The position numbers were made by a program, and so were the translations under genes. DNA of 43,285 nt from Levilactobacillus yonginensis (GTDB lineage Bacteria > Bacillota > Bacilli > Lactobacillales > Lactobacillaceae): the NCBI RefSeq assembly GCF_964065165.1, contig NZ_OZ061551.1:1-43285 (forward strand), written 5' to 3'. Shown in pieces: positions 32,625-41,673 of this stretch (positions within the stretch are counted from its first letter, which is position 1; each line of letters starts with the position of its first letter). The notes beneath the pieces were generated by a model, which did not search any database, was not told where the DNA came from, and saw only the letters and a program-made list of their open reading frames with translations.

Positions 32625-34661
32625 TCATTTTTCAGTCTTACTTAATCTGCCTCGATGATAAATTTTCTTTTGGATTAAGTATTGATCCTGATCTTGAGTA
32701 ATAAATAACGGAGAACTTTCTTCTATGACATTGCTAAACTCCAAACCATACCATGAAATAGGTGAGGCCGTAATTTTCTGCAAATAGATGCGCCCGCCAA
32801 TCAATCTTCTATCTAACGAGCTTAACTTATCATTGACAATTAAATCTGCTGGTTGTTCCTTTATAATAACAAACTTAAAGTCGCCGACTTTCCGTTGTCG
32901 CTCTGTTGAATACGTGGGTATTTGTGGTTCTAAAATACCTTGTTCCACTAGATGATTTACAACTTGATGTAAATAGACACTAACGGATTGAGATTTCCTA
33001 AACCCTAAGTAAAATTGAACGTTAACAACATTATGCGTCTCAAGTAAATCAACTGTATAATTACTTTCATAAGGTGCATTGGTTTCATTGACTGTAACAA
33101 ACCAATAAACTTTAGCTCTTTTAGGTTGTCTGTCGAGAATAGAATACATGGTACTACGCTTAATTTGGTAATCACCCTTAATTTTAGTCATATACACTAA
33201 GTTAGTCGTGAACAAAGGTACTGTATTGTCTGCGCTTAATTTAGAGAGTTGATCACGATAGTCAAGAAGTGAAACATACTCGCTTTCTTTCTCATAATGG
33301 TCTCTTCGTTTATTTCCAAAGTACCAAAGCCACATAATATAAAGAATGCCCAACATGATTGTTAACGTAACATAACCGCCATGAATAAACTTAACCAAAC
33401 TTGAAATTAGAAAGATTAACTCAATAAAACCAAAAAACAAGGCAATTATAAGTGCTGTTCCCTTAGCCAGGTGTTTCTTTAAGAATTCATGCAAAAGCAC
33501 AGTAGTCATAAGCATGGTAATAGTGATCGCTAAACCATACGCGGCCTCCATTTTTTGTGAACTACCAAAGAACCAGACTACACTAATTGTTATTATACAT
33601 AGCATCCAGTTAACAGTTGCAATATAAATTTGATTTTTTATATTACTTGGATGTCTAATAACCATTCTAGGTAAAAATTTTAAGCCAATTGCTTCATCGA
33701 CTAAAGTGTAAGAACCCGTAATCAACGCTTGAGAGGCAATAATTGCAGCGAGTGTGGCTAGCAAAATGCCAACTAGGCGCCAAGTTCCGGGGAGCATTTC
33801 ATAAAAGGGATTTAAGTTCGATAAGTTCCTGTAAGCAGTATCACCTGCATGTCTAATTATCCAAGCACCCTGACCTAAGTAATTTAAAAATAGGGTACTA
33901 TATACTAGTGGCCATGTTACATAAATATTCTGCTTGCCAACGTGACCCATATCGGAATATAAAGCCTCTGCTCCTGTGGTTGCCAAAAAGATACTTCCAA
34001 GTATAAAGATTCCCACTTTGTTAACTGGACTGAATAGTACCCTAATTGCATAATAAGGAGAAATAGCCTTCAATATCATTGGATAATTGATTAGATTAAC
34101 GATTCCAAAGACAGCCAAAAAGCCAAACCATAAAATCATCACTGGTCCAAAGGATTTCCCAATCACACCTGTTCCAAAACGTTGAATCATAAATAATACG
34201 AGTAGAACAACTGTTGTGATAATCAAGACGTTATGTTGAGAATTACTAAACACCACAGGGCCAAGGTGTTGTTTTTTTAATCCCTCAATGGCTGAAGTCA
34301 CAGTTACTGCAGGAGTTAATGTTCCATCGGCCAAAATGGCCGCCCCACCAATCAAGGCTGGCCAAATTAACCATTTTGAATTTTTTCGAACCAATGCATA
34401 TAAAGCAAAAATTCCGCCCTCACGCTTATTATCGGCTTGCATTGCAATGACAACATACTTCAACGTTGTAATGATCATTAATGTCCAAAAAATCAACGAG
34501 ATCGATCCAATCACGTAATTGGGAGAAATATTTCCCATTTTACCGGCGTCACCAATCAATGCATTCATAACATACAATGGTGAAGTGCCAATATCACCGT
34601 ACACAATTCCTAAAGTAACAAGTGCCCCCGCAAAAGAAACACGTTCTAGTTGCTTATTCAT
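32625..34661 (-). CDS. kup: Kup-family potassium uptake protein
   Basis: 678 residues. Low-affinity, proton-coupled K+ importer of the KUP/HAK/KT family. The hallmark G-D-I-G-T-S-P-L-Y is at residues 22-30, followed by about 12 hydrophobic membrane segments to about residue 440 and a soluble C-terminal domain. GGAGG lies eight bases before the ATG. No neighbours belong to the same operon. Complete and apparently functional; kup genes are usually chromosomal, though known on Lactobacillus plasmids. No c-di-AMP riboswitch-like structure was seen upstream. Confidence 0.95.
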   Translation of the reverse strand: MNKQLERVSFAGALVTLGIVYGDIGTSPLYVMNALIGDAGKMGNISPNYVIGSISLIFWTLMIITTLKYVVIAMQADNKREGGIFALYALVRKNSKWLIWPALIGGAAILADGTLTPAVTVTSAIEGLKKQHLGPVVFSNSQHNVLIITTVVLLVLFMIQRFGTGVIGKSFGPVMILWFGFLAVFGIVNLINYPMILKAISPYYAIRVLFSPVNKVGIFILGSIFLATTGAEALYSDMGHVGKQNIYVTWPLVYSTLFLNYLGQGAWIIRHAGDTAYRNLSNLNPFYEMLPGTWRLVGILLATLAAIIASQALITGSYTLVDEAIGLKFLPRMVIRHPSNIKNQIYIATVNWMLCIITISVVWFFGSSQKMEAAYGLAITITMLMTTVLLHEFLKKHLAKGTALIIALFFGFIELIFLISSLVKFIHGGYVTLTIMLGILYIMWLWYFGNKRRDHYEKESEYVSLLDYRDQLSKLSADNTVPLFTTNLVYMTKIKGDYQIKRSTMYSILDRQPKRAKVYWFVTVNETNAPYESNYTVDLLETHNVVNVQFYLGFRKSQSVSVYLHQVVNHLVEQGILEPQIPTYSTERQRKVGDFKFVIIKEQPADLIVNDKLSSLDRRLIGGRIYLQKITASPISWYGLEFSNVIEESSPLFITQDQDQYLIQKKIYHRGRLSKTEK

Positions 34662-34797
34662 ATTTGCTTGCCTCCAACGCTAATTATTGAAATATAGCAC
34701 TGCAAAATAGTAAGCCTAAACACGAAGAAAAGCAACTATGCCAGCAGTGGCTTAGTTACTTTTTATCTAATAAAAGATCGTCCGCAACCGGCCAAAG

Positions 34798-34850
34798 TAA
34801 AGTGCTCCATAATTGTTAGACAAGAAATCTAACAGTTATGGAGCACTTTA
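34798..34850. repeat. Long near-perfect hairpin upstream of kup
   Basis: Arms of 23 bases (34798-34820 and 34828-34850, starting TAAAGTGCTCC) with one mismatch around a 7-base loop. It lies between the kup promoter region and the recombinase gene. There is no strong T run, so a transposon-end or regulatory role is as likely as termination. Confidence 0.65.
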
Positions 34851-34955
34851 GTCAGGGTGTCATTCTTGTATGACATCTCGTCGATGGTTTAATAAACACG
34901 GAATCAGATTCCAAGAAAAAAACTTTAGTAAACACCCTCCAAAACTATAAGTAAA

Positions 34956-34980
34956 GAAAATAGGGTCCCTATTTTCTTTT
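34956..34980 (-). terminator. Palindrome at the recombinase 3' end
   Basis: GAAAATAGGG (34956-34965) and CCCTATTTTC (34967-34976) surround one T and overlap the recombinase stop. It can act as a terminator. The half-word AATAGGGT/ACCCTATT also occurs in the palindrome 5' of the same gene. Confidence 0.5.
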
Positions 34981-35556
34981 AATACCGTATTTCACACGGT
35001 ATCGAATAAAGGTCGTCCGTTTAATACCTGTATTTCGGGACACATCAATGTCACTCATGCCAGCTCGATAAAGCTTAAAAGCATGTTGCAAACGGGGATC
35101 ATCTTTGGCATATTGGGGTTTGCGCCCATGATATTTACCCTGCTGCTTAGCTAAGGCAATCCCTTGTTGCTGACGCTCAATGATCCGCTTACGTTCACTT
35201 TCAGCTTGGTATTTATAAAGTTCAATAATGAGGTTGGTCATGAGTTGACGTAAATTGGGGTCAGCAATCCCTGTCATGGACGGTAAATTCAACACATCTA
35301 GGGTGGCACCCTTATTTTGAATGGAGTTCATGATCTTAGTCAAATCATGGTTGTTTCTGCCTAAGCGATCTAATTCAGTGACCATTACAATATCACCCTC
35401 ACGAATATAGGCCAGCATTTTTTGCAGTTCTGGCCGATTAGTGTTAGCCCCACTTAATTTATCCGTAAATAATTTATCAACGTCTTTTAAAGCCGCTAAC
35501 TGTCGATCTAAATGTTGCTCCTTGGAACTCACACGCGCATAACCGATTTTAGCCAT
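34969..35556 (-). CDS. Serine recombinase (resolvase/invertase family)
   Basis: 195 residues. Nucleophile S10 in G-Y-A-R-V-S-S, catalytic arginines in E-L-D-R-L-G-R-N (about 64-71), long E helix to about residue 125 and a C-terminal helix-turn-helix (M-S-D-I-D-V-S-R-N-T-G-I-K-R-T-T-F). Small serine recombinases of this size resolve cointegrates or invert segments. A 44-base palindrome sits 60 bases upstream and is repeated in inverted orientation at 40.6 kb, defining its probable recombination sites. Start ATG follows AAGGAGA. Confidence 0.92.
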   Translation of the reverse strand: MAKIGYARVSSKEQHLDRQLAALKDVDKLFTDKLSGANTNRPELQKMLAYIREGDIVMVTELDRLGRNNHDLTKIMNSIQNKGATLDVLNLPSMTGIADPNLRQLMTNLIIELYKYQAESERKRIIERQQQGIALAKQQGKYHGRKPQYAKDDPRLQHAFKLYRAGMSDIDVSRNTGIKRTTFIRYRVKYGIKRK

Positions 35557-35615
35557 TTCCAGTTCTCCTTTTGGACAGTTCTAATGAACACTTGTAATTC
35601 CTAGTATAGCACAGA

Positions 35616-35738
35616 ATCAAAAACGGCCAATAGGGTATACCCTATTGGCCGTTTTTGATCCATTATCAATGGCTTTTTAAATTAGGGCCTAGTACTTTTG
35701 GAATGGAAATACTTTCCAACACCAAAAATTCTAGACCC
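35616..35738. repeat. Left inverted repeat arm of the 5-kb segment
   Basis: About 123 bases. Begins with a perfect 44-base palindrome centred on GTATAC (35616-35659, core AGGGTATACCCT) and continues through CTAGTACTTTTGGAATGG to CTAGACCC. The same sequence, inverted, lies at 40535-40655 with two substitutions and a two-base deletion. Confidence 0.9.
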
Positions 35739-35971
35739 TCAAAAACTTGAACATGATTGTTCCGAGCTGTATTGAAGATCGTTTCGGGTAGCGATTTATC
35801 GGTAACAATGTAGTTAATCGCGCTCATTGGTGCACTCATGTATAGTTGATGCTTACCGATTTTAGTGTGATCCACCAACAGCACAACCGCATCGGCATGA
35901 GCGGAAAAAGCTCGCTTGATATTAGCCTCTAAATCATTGGCATCCCTAGATTGCATAATTAAAGTTACCAC
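35739..35971 (-). pseudogene. DeoR-family regulator C-terminal remnant
   Basis: The - strand reads A-D-A-V-V-L-L-V-D-H-T-K-I-G-K then I-N-Y-I-V-T-D-K-S-L-P and N-N-H-V-Q-V-F, the effector-domain end of DeoR/GlpR-type sugar regulators. The helix-turn-helix is missing, the upstream side ends at a umuC remnant near 35975 and the downstream side runs into the inverted repeat. Not functional. Confidence 0.7.
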
Positions 35972-35980
35972 CCAGTAAAT

Positions 35981-36225
35981 GTGAAAAAAGACTATGGCAA
36001 TAGTCAGGTGCTCATGTGTGATTACACGCAGGCAAAGGAGATTAAAGTCGTGCTTAGCGAGATTGCTGATCAGGTTGCTGGCAGACTTCGTCACCATCAA
36101 GCACAAGGTGAAGTGGTTAGCGTTGGGATTGATTATGCTGATGCAGAAGAAGCGGGCACCTCCGGTTTCGGTGTGCAAATGAAGATTGATCCCACAAACC
36201 ACACTGACAATTTGAGCCCAAAAAA
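35981..36225 (+). pseudogene. UmuC-type Y-family polymerase remnant
   Basis: The + frame reads D-Y-G-N-S-Q-V-L then K-V-V-L-S-E-I-A-D-Q-V-A-G-R-L-R and V-S-V-G-I-D-Y-A-D-A-E-E-A-G-T-S-G-F-G-V-Q-M-K-I. This resembles the little-finger part of UmuC-like polymerases common on Lactobacillus plasmids. Polymerase palm and 3' end are absent. Confidence 0.65.
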
Positions 36226-36252
36226 ACGTCCGCACGTCCAACCGTACAATTC

Positions 36253-36280
36253 TTGTCCGGACCATTGACATTCTTGCCGA
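36253..36280 (+). repeat. 28-base direct repeat, copy 1
   Basis: TTGTCCGGACCATTGACATT followed by CTTGCCGA; the second copy at 36586-36613 differs at three bases. The two copies bracket the IS3 remnant. Confidence 0.7.
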
Positions 36281-36585
36281 ACGATTTGGCAGGTCATGCA
36301 TGAATTAGGCATTCAATCGACTATGTATCGAAAACGTCCTAAAAAGCCTACAACCAATACTGACACGTCGCAGAAGCCTAATTTAATGAGACATCTAGCT
36401 GATTTATCTGGGGTCGTTACCATTGACATCACCTATATTCACCTGATCAATCAAAACTGGGTTTATCTCGCAACTTTGTTTGTCGTTCCTCGGTCACATC
36501 AAAACAAAATAAAACACTGGTAAAAGACCTGATGATGCGTGAATTTAAGAAATAACCAAGTGCCTTCGTCAGACCGTAACTTCTT
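36281..36585 (+). pseudogene. IS3-family OrfB remnant
   Basis: M-H-E-L-G-I-Q-S-T-M-Y-R-K-R-P-K-K followed by T-I-D-I-T-Y-I-H-L and W-V-Y-L-A-T-L-F is the N-terminal third of an IS3 orfB (first catalytic aspartate in D-I-T-Y). Frame is lost near 36510. Both ends touch the 28-base direct repeats. Confidence 0.75.
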
Positions 36586-36613
36586 TTGTCCGGCCTATTG
36601 ACATTCTTGCCGA
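36586..36613 (+). repeat. 28-base direct repeat, copy 2
   Basis: TTGTCCGGCCTATTGACATT followed by CTTGCCGA; see copy at 36253. Confidence 0.7.
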
Positions 36614-36629
36614 CGTAGAGCCAAATAAA

Positions 36630-36665
36630 GACCCTGAAGAATAATAATATTCTTCAGGGTCCTCT
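36630..36665. terminator. Perfect hairpin, likely bidirectional terminator
   Basis: Fourteen-base arms (36630-36643 and 36648-36661, GACCCTGAAGAATA and its complement) around a 4-base loop, with a CTCTTTAAA tail. Confidence 0.7.
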
Positions 36666-36720
36666 TTAAATAATCTATATTCGCTACAGATATATTTATT
36701 TAATGGGGTAAATTCTATAA

Positions 36721-37728
36721 TTAATCCGAACAAAAATTAAAAAAAGCCCAAAGCAATCTCTTACAATGGTAGTAGCTAATTCCAACCAACTATAAGGAGC
36801 GATTACTTTGGGTATCTCTACTTTATCAAGTTTTCAACGTGGCGCGCTAGCACAACTAGTCAGTGAAGGTCATCATACTTACCAAGATATGGCTGACGCT
36901 TTAGGCGTTGCCAAATCTACCATTCACTATGAATTGAACCGGGTTAAACCTTATGACCCTGAATTGGCCCAACAAGATGCTGATCGCAAAAGACGGGCTT
37001 GCGGTCGCCATTCGATTCTAACATCATCATTAGTGACTTTAATTACCAATCACTTGCGATTAACCTGGTCACCAGAAGCGGTCGCGACTGCTTTTAACTT
37101 GGGTACCGCTTCAATTTATAATTGGCTTAATCGTGGCTGGTTACCTTTCGAATTAGCTGATCTACCTAATCGAAATATCCGACAGTGTCGAGTTAATGAA
37201 CACCGTGGCACATTTACAAGTGGGACTTCGATTGAACAACGACCAACAATTGTTAATCAGCGGTTAGCTTTTGGTCATTGGGAAGTAGATACAGTGCTTT
37301 CTGGCCGGAAAGCGTCACGAGCATGCCTGGTCACTTTTGTAGAACGTAAGACGCGACTTCTATGGGCCATAAAAGCCCCTAACCGAACTGCCAAGGCCTT
37401 AAATAGCGCCTTTGAAAAGTTTATGAGAACCTTTGGTTCCCAAGTGAAATCTATAACTGTTGATCATGGTAAAGAGTTTGCCGATTATCAATCCATAGAA
37501 CAAGGCTATCAAATTAAAGTTTATTTTTGCCATCCATATTCACCATGGGAACGGGGTTCCAATGAATATTTCAATCGACGGTTACGTTGGTTCTTCCCGA
37601 AAAAGACTAACTTTGGCCAGGTAACGACAGATGAAATCCTGGCAGCGCTTGAACTTATTAACCAACGGCCATTAAAAATCCATCATCAACAAACTGCCAT
37701 TGAAAGTTTCCGGGCTTGTTCGGATTAA
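36721..37728. mobile_element. IS30-family insertion sequence (copy 3, different subgroup)
   Basis: About 1008 bp. Terminal inverted repeats TTAATCCGAACAA (36721-36733) and TTGTTCGGATTAA (37716-37728); the right repeat overlaps the transposase stop. Shorter and distinct from the two other IS30 copies. No target duplication is visible. Confidence 0.85.
36808..37728 (+). CDS. IS30-family transposase
   Basis: 306 residues, TTG start after AAGGAGCGA. HTH A-L-G-V-A-K-S-T-I-H-Y-E-L-N-R, DDE core with W-E-V-D-T-V-L-S, T-V-D-H-G-K-E-F and N-E-Y-F-N-R-R-L-R-W. Complete. Confidence 0.93.
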   Translation: MGISTLSSFQRGALAQLVSEGHHTYQDMADALGVAKSTIHYELNRVKPYDPELAQQDADRKRRACGRHSILTSSLVTLITNHLRLTWSPEAVATAFNLGTASIYNWLNRGWLPFELADLPNRNIRQCRVNEHRGTFTSGTSIEQRPTIVNQRLAFGHWEVDTVLSGRKASRACLVTFVERKTRLLWAIKAPNRTAKALNSAFEKFMRTFGSQVKSITVDHGKEFADYQSIEQGYQIKVYFCHPYSPWERGSNEYFNRRLRWFFPKKTNFGQVTTDEILAALELINQRPLKIHHQQTAIESFRACSD

Positions 37729-37746
37729 ACTTGTAATTTTCCATGG

Positions 37747-40059
37747 TTAATCATTACGACGTTTCTTGATACCAAGAAAACCGTATAAACTTCCAAACAT
37801 TGCCAACAAAATACCAATAAATGACATTGTTTGACTTTGACTATTGTTTTCACCAGTTTGAGGTAATTCTGGTGAATTAACAGCACCGTTGTTAACTTTA
37901 GATCCTATATTAGTCGACGTATTGATTACTCCATTGTTAGTAGCGTTACTTGGCTTTTTCGGAGTTGACGGCTTATTTGGTACGTCTGGTTTCTCCGGCG
38001 TCGATGGCTTGTTCGGTACATTCGGTTTCTCTGGCGTCGATGGCTTATTTGGTTCCGTTGGCGCAGTCTTCTTAATTAAGTGAACGTAGAATTGTTGCAC
38101 AGTGCCATCCTGGCTATAGACAACCCCATCAGTTGGGTAGTTATCACTGACAAATGTGTAGCCATTGCCTAAATAGCCATCAATCGTTGGCTTTGTTCGA
38201 TATGAGTCCATCGTATTGAAATTACCGCTCAGATCTTTGGTTTCTAGCGTTTGACCATTTGCATCGTCAATGTATGTGACCTTAGCTGTCTCTTTATTTA
38301 TCGCATACGTTACAGTTGTCACTACATTAGCACTAGTTTCCGTCAGACCTGTGACTTCGTCGACTGACTGATGATCGGGCGTATAACCGGTGATTACAGG
38401 CGAAATTTTTTTATTAAACGTCGTATCCCCGTTGGTTGCAGTCCATGCTTGATACAAACTGTCGCCTGTAACCTCATCAATGGTCCCTGTCCGCGTAAAC
38501 GTCACTTGATCGGTTTTGTCATCCGCCGCCTTTGTGCCGTCGGTATAAACATAGTGAACGGTTTGCGTAACAACCTTGTTTAAAGAATCTTTTTCAAAAC
38601 CGTTCGGCCACTTTGGACCATTTGGCACTGTAGGATCAAACGGCTGCCCCGTTTTACCTGGCGTCGTAACCGTTGCCGTAGCAATTTTGTGCTTTAAATG
38701 AACAAGAAATTGCTGCTTTGTAGTGCCGTCTCCATATTTAAATCCTTTTGTAAAATCATTGCTAACCACTTCATAACCAAGATTTGCATATGCGTTCAAA
38801 ATGTTGGTTTGATCATAGTTTGAAATCGAAGAGGTCCGCCCACCTTTGAGATTTGTATAGTGAAGCATTTTATGAGTGGTGTCATCAAGATAGACGATTG
38901 TGGCCTGCTGTGGATCAGGATAAAGGTGGTAATAAGTATCAACAGCAGGGTTACCGGGTGTTTCAAACGGTGCAATTGCATATCCCTTAGAAGGGTCGCC
39001 AGCATACCAGAGATGTAGCTGATGAAAACCTTTTGTTCCAAATTCAGACCCACGGGCCGCATCATCAGTAACGTAATAAACGTATCCTGTCCAGCCAGTA
39101 GCTGTTGGGTAATGAATGTAATGTTCATCAGTGTAAGGCAGGATTGCCGTTGCATCGTTAGGATCATTCAAATACATAAAAGTTGGCTGCCCTGTCCATG
39201 GGTTGGTCTGAGTGGGATCACTAGTCGGTTCGGTGTAGAGGTCGTGATCCGATTGCAAAGTGGCAGAGGCTGTAATGTCAGTGGCAGGCGTGGTATCAGT
39301 ATCGGATAACAGATCTAGGCTAGTGGCTCTACCTACGCTCAAATTTTTTGCTGCAGCCATCAACTCAGTTTGCTCAGTAGATGTTGATGAAGTTACCGCT
39401 TGTACCTCACTCGTAGTGTCTGAATGATTGTCTGCCTCAGCATTGGAACTCGCTGTCGAAGCAACACTCACAGAATCGGAGTGAGATGATGCAGCAGCAC
39501 TATTATCTATTTTTTGTTGACCAGAGCTTGCAGACGAACTAGAAACTTCAGTGCTAGTTGGCGTTGATGCGTTCGTTTTCACTGCAGACGTTTGTGATTC
39601 AGAGTTGCCTGTATCAGCTGACTTATCACGCGACCAGTTCGTTTGTATTCCATTTTTATCAGTATCTGTTAAGTTTGATAGGGTTTTACCGTCAAGATTC
39701 TTTTGAGAAGTTGCATTATCGGCCATTGGCTGAACAGCACGCTTCGTATCACTGGCACCTACAGTAGCTGCTGATTGATCAGCACGCTTCGTATCATTGG
39801 CACCTACAGTAGCTGCTGGTTGAGCAGCACTCTTCTTATCACTGGCACTGCTTGCTACAGTAGCTGCTGATTGAGCAGCGCTCTTCGTATCACTAGTGCT
39901 TTTTACAGTGGCGGCAGTTAAGTTCCCTGAGGTGGTATCAGCATGAACTGCTACCGTTGATACCCCACCGAAGACAAAAAAAGACATTGTAGCAATTGCG
40001 GCAAAAACGAATTTTTTGCCATCTTTATACATTTTATAATGTAATTTCTTTTCTCCCAT
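37747..40059 (-). CDS. LPXTG cell-wall-anchored MucBP-domain surface protein
   Basis: 770 residues. The export signal is of the K-x-Y-K-x-G-K type (M-Y-K-D-G-K-K-F-V-F-A, then a hydrophobic core to V-A-V-H-A-D). A low-complexity S/T/A-rich stalk covers about residues 35-240, with short repeats of S-A-A-T-V. MucBP-like units follow: T-I-V-Y-L-D-D-T-T-H and K-V-T-Y-I-D-D-A-N-G, each ending in Q-F-(L/Y)-V-H-L. A repeated N-K-P-S-T-P-E-K-P wall-spanning region leads to L-P-Q-T-G, a membrane helix and K-K-R-R-N-D. Sortase would anchor it; mucus binding is the family role. The ATG at 40059 has AAGGAA at the right distance. Confidence 0.93.
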   Translation of the reverse strand: MGEKKLHYKMYKDGKKFVFAAIATMSFFVFGGVSTVAVHADTTSGNLTAATVKSTSDTKSAAQSAATVASSASDKKSAAQPAATVGANDTKRADQSAATVGASDTKRAVQPMADNATSQKNLDGKTLSNLTDTDKNGIQTNWSRDKSADTGNSESQTSAVKTNASTPTSTEVSSSSASSGQQKIDNSAAASSHSDSVSVASTASSNAEADNHSDTTSEVQAVTSSTSTEQTELMAAAKNLSVGRATSLDLLSDTDTTPATDITASATLQSDHDLYTEPTSDPTQTNPWTGQPTFMYLNDPNDATAILPYTDEHYIHYPTATGWTGYVYYVTDDAARGSEFGTKGFHQLHLWYAGDPSKGYAIAPFETPGNPAVDTYYHLYPDPQQATIVYLDDTTHKMLHYTNLKGGRTSSISNYDQTNILNAYANLGYEVVSNDFTKGFKYGDGTTKQQFLVHLKHKIATATVTTPGKTGQPFDPTVPNGPKWPNGFEKDSLNKVVTQTVHYVYTDGTKAADDKTDQVTFTRTGTIDEVTGDSLYQAWTATNGDTTFNKKISPVITGYTPDHQSVDEVTGLTETSANVVTTVTYAINKETAKVTYIDDANGQTLETKDLSGNFNTMDSYRTKPTIDGYLGNGYTFVSDNYPTDGVVYSQDGTVQQFYVHLIKKTAPTEPNKPSTPEKPNVPNKPSTPEKPDVPNKPSTPKKPSNATNNGVINTSTNIGSKVNNGAVNSPELPQTGENNSQSQTMSFIGILLAMFGSLYGFLGIKKRRND

Positions 40060-40075
40060 TATAAATTCCTTCCCG

Positions 40076-40172
40076 CTCAATTATATTGAGCTAACCTATT
40101 TTTAATTTCTTCCTTTATAAACTCCTGTAAACTCCTTCCCCTCAATTATATTGAGCTAACCTATTTTTAATT
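40076..40172. repeat. 32-base direct repeat upstream of the surface protein gene
   Basis: CTCAATTATATTGAGCTAAC plus 12 further bases occurs identically at 40076-40107 and 40141-40172. Each copy contains the palindrome CTCAA-TTATA-TTGAG. The copies lie in the adhesin leader, so they could be operator sites or a duplication of the leader. Confidence 0.8.
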
Positions 40173-40249
40173 ATATACTCGTAGAATAAGAATGACATGC
40201 CTAATTCTGCAAAATAAAGCACTTTTTTGTAAATAGTCAGGGAGATATC

Positions 40250-40591
40250 ATGAATCAGTCAACTTTTCAGCTACTTGGTAATGTTGCTTCAGCAGATTTC
40301 TACCTTTGTGAAGGCAGTGATATTACTTTAATATCTGATAATAATGCCTATAATATGAAAGCTTTAGCCCAAGAAGCGCTTAAACTGCGTGTTCCTAATT
40401 CTTTGACCGTTATTGATTTAAACAACTTCTACGTTGGTATGATCCCTATTGATCATAATCAGATATTGACCATGATTCCTCATATTAACACCACCAATAT
40501 CCCATTCAATTATCAGGAAATCACTAATTTTATCGGGTCTAGAATTTTTGGTGTTGGAAAGTATTTCCATTCCAAAAGTACTAGGCCCTAA
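40250..40591 (+). CDS. Unrecognised protein, probably truncated by the inverted repeat
   Basis: 113 residues from an ATG behind GGGAGA. The first ~95 residues look like a folded alpha/beta domain (N-S-L-T-V-I-D-L-N-N-F-Y-V-G-M). The last 18 are encoded inside the right inverted-repeat arm, so the natural C-terminus has probably been replaced. It is divergent from the adhesin gene, the position often taken by surface-protein regulators; that is only a suggestion. Confidence 0.5.
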   Translation: MNQSTFQLLGNVASADFYLCEGSDITLISDNNAYNMKALAQEALKLRVPNSLTVIDLNNFYVGMIPIDHNQILTMIPHINTTNIPFNYQEITNFIGSRIFGVGKYFHSKSTRP

Positions 40592-40655
40592 TTTAAAAAG
40601 CCATTGATAATGGATCAAAAACGGCCACTAGGGTATACCCTAATGGCCGTTTGAT
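40535..40655. repeat. Right inverted repeat arm of the 5-kb segment
   Basis: About 121 bases, inverted copy of 35616-35738. Its palindrome is less perfect (ACTAGGGTATACCCTAAT core). Confidence 0.9.
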
Positions 40656-40661
40656 ATGAAC

Positions 40662-41438
40662 TTATTTTGTTTTATATTTATCTTGAACAGCAAGAATTTT
40701 TGTTAAATATTCCATATCTAAATCTTTTCCCAAGGAGTCTTGATAATCTGTTTCAACGACAAATTCCTTCACTGTGCCACTCATGGTCTGATATATGAAA
40801 TAAATATAAACGGGCTTTTTATTAACGAAGCGCTTTAATGCTTTATAATTAGACGTAAGACGATTCTTAACTGCGTCTAAAAAGCGTCCTTTAGGAATAA
40901 CAATAGTTCTCATTTCGTGACTTTTGATGGGAATAAAACCAGTCGCCGAAATTTCATCGCCATTTTGAATATTCACCATTTGAAGGTAAGGATATAAGTC
41001 CTTATCTTCATATTGCTTTTTATAGTTCTTAGACTTTATCTTATCTATAAACAATAAAAATAAGCGATATGTCCAAGACCTTGTCGTATGCGTAGTCTTA
41101 CTATTGCTGTCTTTGCACAATCTAAGTTTTACTCGAATGATGTATGGCAACAACTTTCGATATAGATAGAATTTCTTGTCTGTAACCATTATTCCTAGCA
41201 GTTCAGACGCTTCAGTGCCTAAACTGTCATTATATATGGAAATAGCTGTTTCAAAATTGTTGTTTCCTGAGGAGTATTCAAAAGATTGTCTCAGCTTCCT
41301 GTGACGATTTCTTAAAAATGTTATTACTGCTAATCCGAATGCTAACCAACCTACCGATATGTTAATGCTAATCCATTGGATGATATTTAAAATTAGTTCC
41401 CATGATTGACCTATAAATAATTGTATAACTTTCAACAT
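40662..41438 (-). CDS. Membrane-anchored protein of unknown function
   Basis: 258 residues from ATG 41438, behind GAAGA; an upstream codon at 41495 would add a poor 19-residue extension. Two nearby hydrophobic stretches at residues about 2-35 (I-Q-L-F-I-G-Q-S-W-E-L-I-L and V-G-W-L-A-F-G-L-A-V-I-T-F-L) suggest a membrane anchor. A basic, mixed alpha/beta cytoplasmic domain follows. No family recognised. It lies between the recombination arm and the restriction operon, so an accessory defence role is possible but unproven. Confidence 0.65.
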   Translation of the reverse strand: MLKVIQLFIGQSWELILNIIQWISINISVGWLAFGLAVITFLRNRHRKLRQSFEYSSGNNNFETAISIYNDSLGTEASELLGIMVTDKKFYLYRKLLPYIIRVKLRLCKDSNSKTTHTTRSWTYRLFLLFIDKIKSKNYKKQYEDKDLYPYLQMVNIQNGDEISATGFIPIKSHEMRTIVIPKGRFLDAVKNRLTSNYKALKRFVNKKPVYIYFIYQTMSGTVKEFVVETDYQDSLGKDLDMEYLTKILAVQDKYKTK

Positions 41439-41499
41439 TATAAAATCTTCTTTCTTATTTGTTTGCATTTGTATTATTATTTTTATAATTATCAAGCGT

Positions 41500-41673
41500 C
41501 TTACTGTTCTACGTCACCAAGTTTTAAAGCCTTCTTTCAAATTTTGTCCGTGTCCTACTAGTAATATAAGGATTAACCTGAAAGTTAATCCGTTTAAATT
41601 GGTTCTCACTAGTAATATAGCGATCAGGCAAATTTGTTTTAAAACTTGGATAGTGATATAGATTCCCTGTATA
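41500..41673. other. Intergenic stretch with short repeats
   Basis: ACTAGTAATATA occurs twice in direct orientation near 41556 and 41608. GGATTAAC/GTTAATCC forms a hairpin near 41572-41592. No coding seen with confidence. Confidence 0.4.

Noticed and set aside
34662..34797. Possible c-di-AMP riboswitch before kup
   Set aside because: No extended conserved riboswitch core could be recognised in the short leader.
35666..36301. A 211-codon open frame on the - strand
   Set aside because: It is a chance fusion: only its last third matches a DeoR-type end, the rest is antisense to a umuC remnant, and its terminus lies in the inverted repeat.
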